Program-made: the position numbers and the translations under genes
Notes under the pieces: model-generated
Seen by the model: only the letters and a program-made list of their open reading frames with translations
What the model was told of the DNA's origin: nothing
Databases searched by the model: none
DNA from: CAZUXE01 sp964624585
GTDB lineage: Bacteria > Hydrothermota > Tepidihabitantia > B3-TA06
Direction of reading: 5' to 3'
Length of the DNA: 64,000 nucleotides
NCBI GenBank assembly: GCA_964624585.1
Contig: CAZUXE010000003.1
Span: 1 to 64,000 of the forward strand
Shown here: one piece after another, positions 8,264 through 16,143 of the stretch
Position numbering within the stretch: position 1 is the stretch's first letter
Layout of the letters: the number at the start of each line of letters is the position of its first letter

Positions 8264-9289
8264 ATGACTAAATTAGGTTGTATTTTATCAACCGTTCTGT
8301 TACTTAGCAGTGCCGCTCTAGCTAATAAATGCTTAAACATGAAAATCAGCGGCTATATGCAACCTCGCTGGCAGGCAACTCTTGGCGATTCCGCCATGGA
8401 GAATTCATTCCGTATTCGCCGCGCATCCATAGGAATTGGCGGTTCGGTTGGCGAAATATTTTCCTACAAAGTAGTAGCTTTGTTTCCCGGAGACGCTATT
8501 AAGCTTGGCTGCGCCTATGTTGATGTAAAGCCTTTTAAGTACTTTGGCGTCAGACTAGGACAAATTCTAACTCCCTTTGGCTTCGAAAAACAACGCTCAT
8601 CTTCAGCAGTTCTCTTTCCTGAACGCTCTTTTGCATCAGGTCATAAACTTTTCCCGTTGATAAATACCGATATAGGTATAATGGCTTACAGCGACTTAAA
8701 TATAGCCACTGTTAAACTAGGCTTATTCAACGGCTCTGAAAAAGACGTCACGAACGACAACAAAGCCAAGGATATATACGCCAACCTTAGCTTCAAACCG
8801 TTTAAGTTCTTACATGTTGGAGCCTCTTATTCAACAGAAACATCTATCATAATAGATACCGTTACAACAACAAATCGCTGGGGAGCGGATTTTTCACTCA
8901 CCCCGTGGAATTTGTGGCTTGCCGCTGAATATATGCATATGGACGCTTCAGACAATTACGCGGCAAAAACAACCTATTATGCAGAAGCGGCATGGATGTT
9001 TAAGACCAACGCCTGTACTTGGATGTATGGAATTCAACCTGCTGTTCGTTATGAATTTGTAGATCCGAATCTTTCAAGCAATACTGGTGCGCGTACAATT
9101 ATTACATCAGGAATCAATATACACATACTTCCTAAAGATAAAGCCAAGCTTGCTCTTTGTTACCGGATAATTAACGAAGAGGAAACTGATATAAAGAATA
9201 ATCAAATTATCGCTCAGTTTCAACTTAAATTCCCACACATCGTCCACACCCATAACACACCCGCAACACCCACAACAAAACACCCGTAA
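8264..9289 (+). CDS. Outer-membrane porin, phosphate-selective porin O/P type (porin A)
   Basis: A signal peptide (residues 1-21, ending near AALA) precedes the motif GYMQPRWQATLGDS and FRIRRASIGIGG, which mark OprP/OprO-like barrels. Alternating strands with aromatic girdles follow. AGGAGG eight bases upstream selects ATG 8264 and yields 341 residues. The barrel should end at AQFQLKF, since the paralogue at 13033 stops at AQFQWKI. Here the frame continues 18 residues (PHIVHTHNTPATPTTKHP) through the ACACCC repeat before stopping. A terminal Phe normally guides outer-membrane assembly, so this tail is odd and may be a recent mutation or an assembly artefact. The transported substrate is unknown. 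Confidence 0.85.
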   Translation: MTKLGCILSTVLLLSSAALANKCLNMKISGYMQPRWQATLGDSAMENSFRIRRASIGIGGSVGEIFSYKVVALFPGDAIKLGCAYVDVKPFKYFGVRLGQILTPFGFEKQRSSSAVLFPERSFASGHKLFPLINTDIGIMAYSDLNIATVKLGLFNGSEKDVTNDNKAKDIYANLSFKPFKFLHVGASYSTETSIIIDTVTTTNRWGADFSLTPWNLWLAAEYMHMDASDNYAAKTTYYAEAAWMFKTNACTWMYGIQPAVRYEFVDPNLSSNTGARTIITSGINIHILPKDKAKLALCYRIINEEETDIKNNQIIAQFQLKFPHIVHTHNTPATPTTKHP

Positions 9290-9430
9290 CACCCGCCCGT
9301 AACACTCTCCNNNNNNNNNNNNNNNNNNNNNNNNNNNNNNNNNNNNNNNNNNNNNNNNNNNNNNNNNNNNNNNNNNNNNNNNNNNNNNNNNNNNNNNNNN
9401 NNNNNNNNNNCCCGTAACACTCTCCTCACA
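9241..9430. repeat. CCCGTAACAC tandem repeat interrupted by a gap
   Basis: The repeat motif of 4064-4162 recurs here, beginning inside the 3' end of porin A. The 15 bases CCCGTAACACTCTCC appear both immediately before and after the 100-N run, so the gap is a repeat the assembler could not resolve. Its true length is unknown. Confidence 0.75.
9311..9410. other. Assembly gap (100 N)
   Basis: Exactly 100 N, a placeholder size. The flanks are copies of the same repeat. Confidence 0.99.
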
Positions 9431-9447
9431 AAAACACCCACAACATT

Positions 9448-9486
9448 GCCGTAGCATTGCCCCAGCAGTGCTACGGCGCGTTTTTT
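9448..9486 (+). terminator. Rho-independent terminator after porin A
   Basis: GCCGTAGCA (9448-9456) pairs perfectly with TGCTACGGC (9469-9477), and six T follow three bases later. It ends the porin A transcript beyond the repeat. Confidence 0.8.
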
Positions 9487-9626
9487 ACCTGTCTTTCCGT
9501 AATTTACACATACATTACTCTTTATTCGCTTTATAAACAAGCTTATGATATTCAGCCACCCACTAAATTTTTACGCCTTAAGCATATGTTTATGTGAAAC
9601 TTAGCGCATGTTAAACCCGAAGCACC

Positions 9627-9654
9627 TTGACAAACCTCTGTTAATGACTATATA
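9627..9654 (+). promoter_or_regulatory. Promoter of the Roadblock signalling operon
   Basis: TTGACA at 9627-9632 and TATATA at 9649-9654 are 16 bases apart. The expected transcript starts near 9661 and has a leader of about 120 bases before the 38-codon ORF. Confidence 0.65.
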
Positions 9655-9781
9655 TATATGTATCTATTTTGCGTTGGGTTTATTTGACGCTTTGGCGCAA
9701 AAAAAGTTCTTACTAAAAGGGATAACCGAGCATCTGATGTATTGCATGGGTTAGGGTATTACTAACAGGAGGCAATTGCGT

Positions 9782-9898
9782 ATGGTTATCTTAAACGTCC
9801 TACCACCTGAGCTTGCGATAGCGCTACAACCGAAGCTGTATTTTACAAAAGGTAAAACGACATCTTTGCAGATTATTTTTCAAGTATGGGGACAATAA
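9782..9898 (+). CDS. Hypothetical 38-residue protein leading the Roadblock operon
   Basis: A short frame starts at ATG 9782 behind a full AGGAGG (nine bases upstream). Its TAA (9896-9898) directly abuts the ATG of the response-regulator gene, giving TAAATG coupling. The product has no cysteines or membrane segment and matches no family I recognise. The strong ribosome site and exact junction suggest that it is translated, either as a small protein or as a leader that controls the regulator. It could also be the remnant of a larger gene. Confidence 0.5.
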   Translation: MVILNVLPPELAIALQPKLYFTKGKTTSLQIIFQVWGQ

Positions 9899-11020
9899 AT
9901 GCTTGATAATAAAACAGATATAAAACCCATACTCTTGGTAGACGATGAAAAAGATTTTACAGAAACAACGGGTATGGTGTTACAAGCTGAAGGCTATAGG
10001 GTCCAGTTAGCCAATTCTGGTGAAGAAGCAATTAAACTATACGAAAAGGGGAAATATTCACTTATCATTACCGACATCAATATGCCTGGCCTGGACGGTA
10101 TTGAACTTATACGCAGAATTCATGAAATTGACTCCGAACAACGTGTTATTGTACTTACTGGATTTCCTTCACACGAATCGCAGGACGAAGCCTTCAGATT
10201 AGGTTCTGTGAATTATCTTGCTAAACCCTTTTTGGCAAAGCGATTTATTGAGGTTATTGAAGCTTCATTACGTAACGACGATAATTCAAATGAACTAACA
10301 GGACCAATAAAAGTTACCTGTGAAGATCTTCTCCAAATGTATGCAATGGAAGGCAAGAGTACGGTACTTGAAATTTCAAAGGGAAAGAATACTGGACGTA
10401 TATATTTTGACAAAGGCGCTATTTTACACGCTGAAACCAATGCGAATCAGGGAGAAGAGGCGTTCTACGAAATGCAGTTTTGGAAAGGAGGAAGGTTTGA
10501 TAGCAAGCCGCTGCCTGAAAACTTTCCGGTTACAATACAATCAAGTATGACCGCTTTGTTGCTTGAAGGCGCAAGACGTCATGATGAGCGGCTGCAGCAG
10601 GAAGGGGGAGTTGAAATTGAGAATGAAAATATTGAAGAATTTACAGAGGAAGCTGATAAAGAAGAGCTCAGCATAAAGGAGAATAAAATGCCGGAATTGG
10701 ATACATTATTGCAAAAAATAGAAACAGGGGTAGCAAATATAATAGGCATAGTCGGGGTAACGGAAGACGGCGCCGTGGCTGCAAATCATGGCGTTGACAC
10801 TCCTGATGAGATTGGCGCTGTTGCGGCCTTTGTGAATGCCAGCGGCAAGCAGTTAAGCGCAATTCTCGGTCTCGGAACTCTACAGGCAGGAGTAGTTACC
10901 TTTGGAGAACAAAAGCTCCTAGCCGTCAATCATAACGAATATACAATAGGACTCATTGTCGACGGTAAGGCTTCTATAAAGTCAACCATTGCCGTGGTCA
11001 AGAATATTCTATCAACTTGA
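9899..11020 (+). CDS. Response regulator: REC - DUF4388 - Roadblock/LC7
   Basis: Residues 8-125 are a receiver domain with the acidic pocket DDE (15-17), phospho-acceptor Asp59 in IITDINMPG, switch VLTGF and the conserved Lys in YLAKPF. Residues about 130-235 fit DUF4388 (PatA-like; LLQMYAMEGKSTVLEIS and GAILHAETNANQGEEAFYEM), a domain common in gliding and polarity regulators. A charged linker leads to a Roadblock/LC7 domain (about 260-373). There is no DNA-binding domain, so output is probably by protein contact. It heads a compact operon with a second Roadblock protein and membrane partners. No histidine kinase is adjacent. Confidence 0.88.
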   Translation: MLDNKTDIKPILLVDDEKDFTETTGMVLQAEGYRVQLANSGEEAIKLYEKGKYSLIITDINMPGLDGIELIRRIHEIDSEQRVIVLTGFPSHESQDEAFRLGSVNYLAKPFLAKRFIEVIEASLRNDDNSNELTGPIKVTCEDLLQMYAMEGKSTVLEISKGKNTGRIYFDKGAILHAETNANQGEEAFYEMQFWKGGRFDSKPLPENFPVTIQSSMTALLLEGARRHDERLQQEGGVEIENENIEEFTEEADKEELSIKENKMPELDTLLQKIETGVANIIGIVGVTEDGAVAANHGVDTPDEIGAVAAFVNASGKQLSAILGLGTLQAGVVTFGEQKLLAVNHNEYTIGLIVDGKASIKSTIAVVKNILST

Positions 11021-11040
11021 GTAATCAGGAGAAGATATTT

Positions 11041-11676
11041 ATGGAAAAAGCATTAGAAGATTTAGGAAATGTTCCAGGGGTTTTCGGCTCTTTTGTAACC
11101 GATGCAGACGGCAACTTGCTGGCTTCAAAAATGCCCGCTGGATACTCTGCAGATATGTTAGCTAAAGCTGGACAAACAGCGTCATTACTTATGCGCGGTA
11201 TCGCCTTTACCAGAAATCAGGCAATCACACAGGTTGAATGGGAATATAACGAATATCGACTTATTGCCCGCCAGGTTGCAAGCGGAATAATTTCTGTTCT
11301 TTGCGAAAAAACACTCTCCTTGGCGCTTTTGAAGCTTACCTTCAACGTCGTGGTTCAACGCATAGCAACACTTCTTGAACAAGGTGCTATACCTGAGAAT
11401 AAACCGCAAGTGGCCCAAATGAGTCGTAAAAACTTTGACGCTATTTGTGAAGCAGTCGTTAAAAAATTACGCAAGGTCTATGGTCCTGATTTAGCAAAAA
11501 GCGCAATGCGTACCGCTGTTCGTAAGTTTGAACTTATCGGCGAAGGAGCCTCCGTAGATGACGTACGCATCATACTTTTACCCACTATGCGTGAAAAACT
11601 TGAAGGCCTTATGAAGCCTGACGAAATTTCACAATTCCTTGAGAAGCTTCTGAAAGAACATATGGCAGGTAAATGA
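11041..11676 (+). CDS. Roadblock/LC7 domain protein with C-terminal helical domain
   Basis: Residues 1-115 form a Roadblock fold (LGNVPGVFGSFVTDADGNLLAS, then an RLIARQVASGIISVLCEKT strand pair). Residues about 125-211 are helical and unassigned (AICEAVVKKLRKVYGPDLAKSAM). An upstream in-frame TTG at 11017 overlaps the previous gene, but AGGAGA nine bases before ATG 11041 is the better start and gives 211 residues. The helical C-terminus could bind a partner, possibly the TBP-like protein encoded next with an ATGA overlap. Its role in a signalling complex is inferred from the operon. Confidence 0.8.
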   Translation: MEKALEDLGNVPGVFGSFVTDADGNLLASKMPAGYSADMLAKAGQTASLLMRGIAFTRNQAITQVEWEYNEYRLIARQVASGIISVLCEKTLSLALLKLTFNVVVQRIATLLEQGAIPENKPQVAQMSRKNFDAICEAVVKKLRKVYGPDLAKSAMRTAVRKFELIGEGASVDDVRIILLPTMREKLEGLMKPDEISQFLEKLLKEHMAGK

Positions 11677-11996
11677 TGAGTGCAGAAATTTCAGGAAAGC
11701 TCCCATACCCTGAAGGAGAAGTTGATGTTACTGTCAAACTCATCAACTCTTCCGGTAAGAAAGCCGACTTTGAGTTTCTACCCGCGAACGCCGTTTCACT
11801 TGATATATCAAAAATGGTGGAACTTATGAATAATCAAGGATGCAAAGTTGAACTATCCACCGCCAATCTTTTGAATTGCGCTTATAAAAAAATTACAGTT
11901 ACCTTGTTTGCTTCAGGCAAAATAGTAATCGAAGGGCTTAAATCTCAAAAACCTGATGACGCCCTGAAGCTAGTCCGGGAACTTTTATCATCGTAA
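11673..11996 (+). CDS. Small protein with TBP-like half-repeat
   Basis: This 107-residue protein begins at ATG 11673, overlapping the previous stop by three bases. Its C-terminus (KKITVTLFASGKIVIEGLKS, then DDALKLVREL) resembles the strand-loop-helix of TATA-binding-protein folds (the LFxSGKIVIxG pattern). Only one half-repeat is visible, so DNA binding is not implied; the fold is also used as a protein-interaction module. I do not recognise a named family. The overlap with the Roadblock gene suggests the two products work together. Confidence 0.6.
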   Translation: MMSAEISGKLPYPEGEVDVTVKLINSSGKKADFEFLPANAVSLDISKMVELMNNQGCKVELSTANLLNCAYKKITVTLFASGKIVIEGLKSQKPDDALKLVRELLSS

Positions 11997-12033
11997 GATG
12001 TAATTATTACAAACGCTTTAATAAGGAGACAGA

Positions 12034-12489
12034 ATGAAATATAAAACCGCGTTCTCGCCCTTGGCTATTACGTTAGGGGTGCTTATTTTTGCAGGAATTG
12101 CTCACGCAACCCAGCAACACGGTGAGCCTACAGGTTTGGTGGTACACCAGATAGCTCACCTGATGTTTGTTTTGGCGATGATTGTTCTTATGGTTGTATT
12201 AAAACGAACCGTTGGAACCGAAGTAGCCGGATGGCGCTATCTATATTGGGCAGCATTCTTTTTCCTTGTGTGGAATTTCCTTGCCTGGGGAGTACACGGC
12301 ATACAGGAATTTATACATGAAACGGCCTACGTGGGTACAGGTTACTGGGGTAAGTCGTTATCTTTAGATACACAAGGCGGTCTGCGTACATTTTTCTACT
12401 TTGCCAAACTGATTGCACCTATTCTAAATGTAATTCCGTTCTATTTTCTGTATCGTTCCCTTAAATCATTTGCGAAAATATCGGAGTAG
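12034..12489 (+). CDS. Membrane protein of the Roadblock operon, copy 1
   Basis: This 151-residue protein has a signal-like first segment (ending near IAHA) and three further hydrophobic helices. Histidines cluster at VVHQIAHLMF and GVHGIQEFIHE near helix ends, a pattern seen in haem-b or metal-binding membrane proteins, though no family is recognised. GGAGAC before the ATG is the ribosome site. It shares YLYWA, a following His-rich helix and a C-terminal RSLKSF with the next gene (FLYWF, GHIVQHIL, RSIRGF), so the two are distant paralogues. They are likely the membrane component of the signalling operon. Confidence 0.65.
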   Translation: MKYKTAFSPLAITLGVLIFAGIAHATQQHGEPTGLVVHQIAHLMFVLAMIVLMVVLKRTVGTEVAGWRYLYWAAFFFLVWNFLAWGVHGIQEFIHETAYVGTGYWGKSLSLDTQGGLRTFFYFAKLIAPILNVIPFYFLYRSLKSFAKISE

Positions 12490-12498
12490 GAGGTTAAA

Positions 12499-12843
12499 AT
12501 GAAACTTTCAATGAGTGCTATAAAAATTGCCGATATAATTGGTCCGACCCTGGTCATCATAGTATCATTTATGATTCTCAATGCAGCCAATACAATTCGT
12601 AAACGTGCGGTAGGAACAAACGTATGGTACTTTCTATACTGGTTTGCCATAGCTGAGTTCGCCTTTGCCGTTGCCCGCTCCATTGGACATATTGTTCAAC
12701 ATATTCTTGGTTCGGTTAACGCCACAACAACATGGAAGTTTATTGCCCCATATTCAGGAGCAACCAACACCATCACATTCGTAATTGTATTCGTTGTAAC
12801 ACTTTTGATGGTACGTTCCATTAGAGGTTTTGCTGAAGAATAA
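12499..12843 (+). CDS. Membrane protein of the Roadblock operon, copy 2
   Basis: This 114-residue protein has three hydrophobic helices and no separate signal peptide. The middle helix carries GHIVQHIL, aligned with the His-rich segment of the preceding protein, and the C-terminus ends in a basic RSIRGF. AGGAGG seven bases before the ATG and a nine-base gap indicate co-expression. The function is unknown. A sensor or anchor for the cytoplasmic Roadblock/REC proteins is a reasonable inference. Confidence 0.62.
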   Translation: MKLSMSAIKIADIIGPTLVIIVSFMILNAANTIRKRAVGTNVWYFLYWFAIAEFAFAVARSIGHIVQHILGSVNATTTWKFIAPYSGATNTITFVIVFVVTLLMVRSIRGFAEE

Positions 12844-12862
12844 AAAAAACTTTTACGCTTTT

Positions 12863-12900
12863 CGGTATCACGTGCGTATTCAAACCCGTACGTGATACCG
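12863..12900. terminator. Hairpin after the Roadblock operon
   Basis: CGGTATCACGT (12863-12873) pairs perfectly with ACGTGATACCG (12890-12900). It follows the last operon gene by 20 bases. No good T-run follows on the plus strand, so termination may be weak or factor-dependent. Confidence 0.5.
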
Positions 12901-13032
12901 GAAATGCCCTTACTGAATCTTTTGTTTGAAGGATTCACAGCTAATTTATATTCCTGAGGTGGTAAGGAAGGCTTGGTTTTTGGAACCTTTAGCCTAAAAA
13001 TAGCTAAAGGTAAAAGTATTCAAGGAGGAATA

Positions 13033-13992
13033 ATGACCAAAATAAAAGTAATACTCGTATCTGCGCTTATCGCTTTCAGCGTTACATCTGCAGCTACTAA
13101 TCTTCCAACAATAACCGGATACTTTCAGCCTCGATGGCAGGCCACTTTAGCTGACAGTAGCTTCGAAAATACTTTCCGCTTCCGCCGCGTTATTCTGGGA
13201 CTGAAAGGCAACTTAACCGATTATTTGAATTACAAATTAACCCTTGCAGCCCATAAAGCTTCCATTTCACTACTTGACGCATATATTGATATAAAACCGC
13301 ATCAGCTTTTTGCCTTCCGTATAGGTCAGTTTAAGATTCCTATGGGTATGGATAAACTCAGCTCAGGCTCTACAACGCTCTTCCCAGAACGTCCTGCGGT
13401 CTCAGGATTCGTTATGGACCGCGATCTTGCCGTAATGGCTGCATTAAAAACAAAATTAATCGGCCTACAGCTTGCCATTTCCAACGGTGAAGGACGTAAC
13501 AAGATAGATCTTAATGAAAATAAAGACCTAAGCGCTCGCCTGACCATTAAGCCTCTTAAGTTTCTACACATAGGTGGAGCCTACATGATGGGTAAGTATT
13601 CCTTTACTACTCCATTATTAGACACTTTGTTAAACTTCAATCGCTGGGGCGCTGAACTTGCTGTAAATCCCGGCCCGCTGTGGCTTGCAGGAGAACTAAT
13701 GGGCGGTGTCAACGATACCGTTTCAGCAATGCGTTACTACTTTGAAGCAGCATGGACATTTGAACTTGACAAGAATTATCTTTACGCAATTCAGCCTGCC
13801 GCTCGCTATGAAATGATTGATCCTGACACTAAAACTAATAACGACTCCAGAAATCTTATCACGGCAGGTATAAACCTTCACTTCATGCCAAAACATAAAC
13901 TTAAGCTAAACCTTTGCTACATTTTGGTCATGGAAGAGACTAACAGCGTAAAGAACGATGAAGTTATTGCCCAATTCCAGTGGAAGATTTAG
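13033..13992 (+). CDS. Outer-membrane porin, phosphate-selective porin O/P type (porin B)
   Basis: This 319-residue paralogue of the porin at 8264 shares GYFQPRWQATLADS, the FRFRRVILGLKG strand, LTIKPLKFLHIGGAY and the final strands. A signal peptide (residues 1-20, cleavage near TSA) is clear. AGGAGG eight bases before ATG 13033 overrides an upstream in-frame TTG at 12973. It ends at AQFQWKI, the expected barrel terminus, which shows where porin A should have stopped. The two porins bracket the Roadblock operon. Substrate is unknown. Confidence 0.85.
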   Translation: MTKIKVILVSALIAFSVTSAATNLPTITGYFQPRWQATLADSSFENTFRFRRVILGLKGNLTDYLNYKLTLAAHKASISLLDAYIDIKPHQLFAFRIGQFKIPMGMDKLSSGSTTLFPERPAVSGFVMDRDLAVMAALKTKLIGLQLAISNGEGRNKIDLNENKDLSARLTIKPLKFLHIGGAYMMGKYSFTTPLLDTLLNFNRWGAELAVNPGPLWLAGELMGGVNDTVSAMRYYFEAAWTFELDKNYLYAIQPAARYEMIDPDTKTNNDSRNLITAGINLHFMPKHKLKLNLCYILVMEETNSVKNDEVIAQFQWKI

Positions 13993-14369
13993 AATTTAGC
14001 AATTAACAATGTAGCTAGAGAGTGTAAAGGAATTACGCTAAAAACAGGATGTAGTAGATTTAACACAGCAATAACAAGGAAACTTTAGAGTAGCTACCTA
14101 CAATAAACACCCTCCTCCTTCCTCCCCCCTACCTCTTCCCCCTCCTCTCTCTTAGAGAGGAGGGGTGGAGAGGTTTTCAATCTATTCCAATTCAATATCT
14201 CAACTTAGGGATTTGTAGATTGTTAAATCCAAATCTGAAGCATTAACTCTGTAGATTATTAAGGAGAGCAGAGCTATCGCTTCAGACTATAATTTAGAAA
14301 GCTGAACATATTTAATTAGGAAATTGGAACAATTGTAGAGTTTACAGAAAAGTTTAGGATAAGCTCAAA
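13993..14369. other. Intergenic region with C-rich hairpin
   Basis: No gene is seen. At 14141-14163 CCTCCTCTCT and AGAGAGGAGG form a perfect 10-bp stem with a three-base loop, inside a pyrimidine-rich tract. Such CTCTCTTAGAGAGGAGG elements often occur as dispersed repeats in genomes of this kind, but only one full copy lies in this window. Confidence 0.5.
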
Positions 14370-14401
14370 TAGTAAAGCCGACCTAAAGGTCGGCTTTACT
14401 A
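14370..14401 (-). terminator. Terminator of rocD
   Basis: A 14-bp perfect stem (TAGTAAAGCCGACC with GGTCGGCTTTACTA) and four-base loop lie 25 bases past the rocD stop on the minus strand. It may act in both directions. Confidence 0.75.
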
Positions 14402-14425
14402 TATTTCTCTGTCTTGTGTTTTGAT

Positions 14426-15625
14426 CTAGAGCAGTACCTTCTTAATTCGCTCAAGCGCCCAATCAATCTCTTCTTTAGAAATAACTAGAGGAGGTGCAAA
14501 ACGAATAACTTGATGATGAGTTTCCTTTGCAAGAATACCTAAATCACGTAACTTTTCGCAGAAAGGCCGAGCTGGACCAGAGCTGTCTTTTATCACAACA
14601 CCAATCATCAATCCCTTACCGCGTACATTATCAACATGCGGAGAATTGATTTTCCGAAGCTCTTGCATGAAATAAGCGCCAAGTTCTGCAGCTTTTTGAA
14701 CTAAATTCTCTTCTATAAGAACATCCAAGGCGGCCAAACCAACAGCAGAACCTAATGGGTTTCCACCAAAGGTTGAACCGTGATCTCCGGGATTAAACAC
14801 ATCCATAATGACATCATCACAAGCGATAGCGGATACCGGATAAACGCCGCCGGCAAGGGCCTTACCGACTATGTACATATCAGGCACAACAGCGTCATGT
14901 TCACAGCAAAACATCTTTCCAGTACGCCCTAAGCCTGTTTGAATTTCGTCGGCTATAAAAATAACGTTGCGTTCTTTGCATACAAGCGCGGCTTGTTTAA
15001 GATATCCGTCAGGCGGTACAACTACCCCACCTTCACCCTGAATAGGCTCAACAAGAAACGCCACAGTATTCGGAGTAATGGCCTGCTTAAGGGCTTCTAT
15101 GTCACCGTAGGGAACGGTAACGAAACCTGGGGTAAACGGCCCAAAGCCGTCTTTATACTGAGCTTCTGTAGAGAACCCGACTATTGTTGTAGTTCTTCCG
15201 TGGAAATTACCCGCGCATGTGATAATTTCTGCCTTGTCCTGCTCAACGCCTTTAACCTTGTAACCCCACTTACGCGCAGCCTTGATAGCGGTTTCTACAG
15301 CTTCAGCACCCGTATTCATAGGTAAGGCTTTTTTCTTACCAGTTACTTCACAGAGTTTCTTTAGAAAAATTCCCATTTGGTCGTTATGGAAGGCGCGGGA
15401 TGTTAAAGTAATACGTTCAGCCTGTTTAGCAAGAGCCGCAATAATTTTAGGATGACGATGCCCCTGATTAACCGCAGAATAGGCCGCCAGGCAATCCAGA
15501 TACTTATTCCCATCAACATCCCATACCCAAACTCCTTCGCCTTTCGATAATACTACATCCAGAGGATGATAATTATTTGCAGAGTAACGTTCGGTTTGAG
15601 CAATAATTTCAGAAGTTTTTGACAT
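14426..15625 (-). CDS. rocD: Ornithine--oxo-acid transaminase
   Basis: This is a class III PLP aminotransferase of 399 residues, converting ornithine and 2-oxoglutarate to glutamate semialdehyde and glutamate. Motifs include NTGAEAVETAIK (cofactor phosphate), the ADEIQTGLGRTGK aspartate region, the Schiff-base Lys in VGKALAGGVYP, and GSTFGGNPLG. The pattern NYHPLDVVLSKGEGVWVWD fits RocD rather than acetylornithine aminotransferase. The frame extends upstream to 15703, but ATG 15625 has GGGAGAAG before it and the promoter lies within the extension. It forms a single-gene unit with its own terminator. Confidence 0.88.
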   Translation of the reverse strand: MSKTSEIIAQTERYSANNYHPLDVVLSKGEGVWVWDVDGNKYLDCLAAYSAVNQGHRHPKIIAALAKQAERITLTSRAFHNDQMGIFLKKLCEVTGKKKALPMNTGAEAVETAIKAARKWGYKVKGVEQDKAEIITCAGNFHGRTTTIVGFSTEAQYKDGFGPFTPGFVTVPYGDIEALKQAITPNTVAFLVEPIQGEGGVVVPPDGYLKQAALVCKERNVIFIADEIQTGLGRTGKMFCCEHDAVVPDMYIVGKALAGGVYPVSAIACDDVIMDVFNPGDHGSTFGGNPLGSAVGLAALDVLIEENLVQKAAELGAYFMQELRKINSPHVDNVRGKGLMIGVVIKDSSGPARPFCEKLRDLGILAKETHHQVIRFAPPLVISKEEIDWALERIKKVLL

Positions 15626-15662
15626 TTCTTCTCCCTTGTTAGCAGATTTTATCTTTGCCCGA

Positions 15663-15690
15663 AGTCTAGCCATTAGCTTGTGCTTGTCAA
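15663..15690 (-). promoter_or_regulatory. Promoter of rocD
   Basis: TTGACA (15690-15685), 16 bases, TAGACT (15668-15663) on the minus strand. The leader is about 30 bases and contains the ribosome site. Confidence 0.78.
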
Positions 15691-15859
15691 CACTTACCCA
15701 CACCTTATTTTAGCTAAAATAAAGGTGCTATTTCAATAATCAAACAACACGATAGATACAAAGTTCACCTAAGAATCAGCGCTTATCAATATTCTCAATA
15801 CCCCCAAGATAATTATAGCACATGTTTGTGCACTCTTCCAAAGCAAGAAAGACAATGTA

Positions 15860-15887
15860 TTGACTTTCCGACACTATTGAATAAACT
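15860..15887 (+). promoter_or_regulatory. Candidate promoter for the tRNA-Leu locus
   Basis: TTGACT at 15860-15865 and TAAACT at 15882-15887 are 16 bases apart. The start near 15894 is 236 bases before the mature tRNA, so the precursor would carry the duplicated segment below. The tRNA-Met locus has the same -10 and a similar distance. Confidence 0.55.
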
Positions 15888-15984
15888 CCTTTCCTTAGTT
15901 AAGAACTAATAGTTAAGCTAAAAATAAGTTGTAATTGTCAAGGTGACTAATACAAACTGCGGGTAAAGCTACAAGGTAAGTATA

Positions 15985-16143
15985 ATTGACAGGGTTGATC
16001 TTACTAAAAGCCATCTTCAATAGATTCATAATAGCCGAGATGGCGGACACGAGCCGCGGGTTTAACTCAAGGCGAGTGGAATCGACAAAGTTGATTCTAC
16101 TAAAAGCCATCTTCAATAGATTCATAATAGCCGAGATGGCGGA
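15985..16143 (+). repeat. 96-bp-offset duplication reaching into tRNA-Leu
   Basis: Bases 15985-16047 and 16081-16143 are near-identical 63-base copies, offset by 96. Each ends in GCCGAGATGGCGGA, the first 14 bases of tRNA-Leu. Only the second copy continues into a functional tRNA. Confidence 0.85.
16034..16071 (+). pseudogene. Truncated tRNA-Leu remnant
   Basis: The first copy begins with the tRNA-Leu 5' acceptor and D-stem (GCCGAGATGGCGGA) and then passes directly to GCGGGTTTAACTC, which resembles the T-arm GGGTTCAACTC. The anticodon and variable arms are missing, so it cannot be a working tRNA. Confidence 0.5.

Noticed and set aside
9107..9540. Minus-strand reading frames spanning the first gap
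   Set aside because: They owe their length to N codons and the CCCGTAACAC repeat, and they oppose the porin A gene and its terminator.
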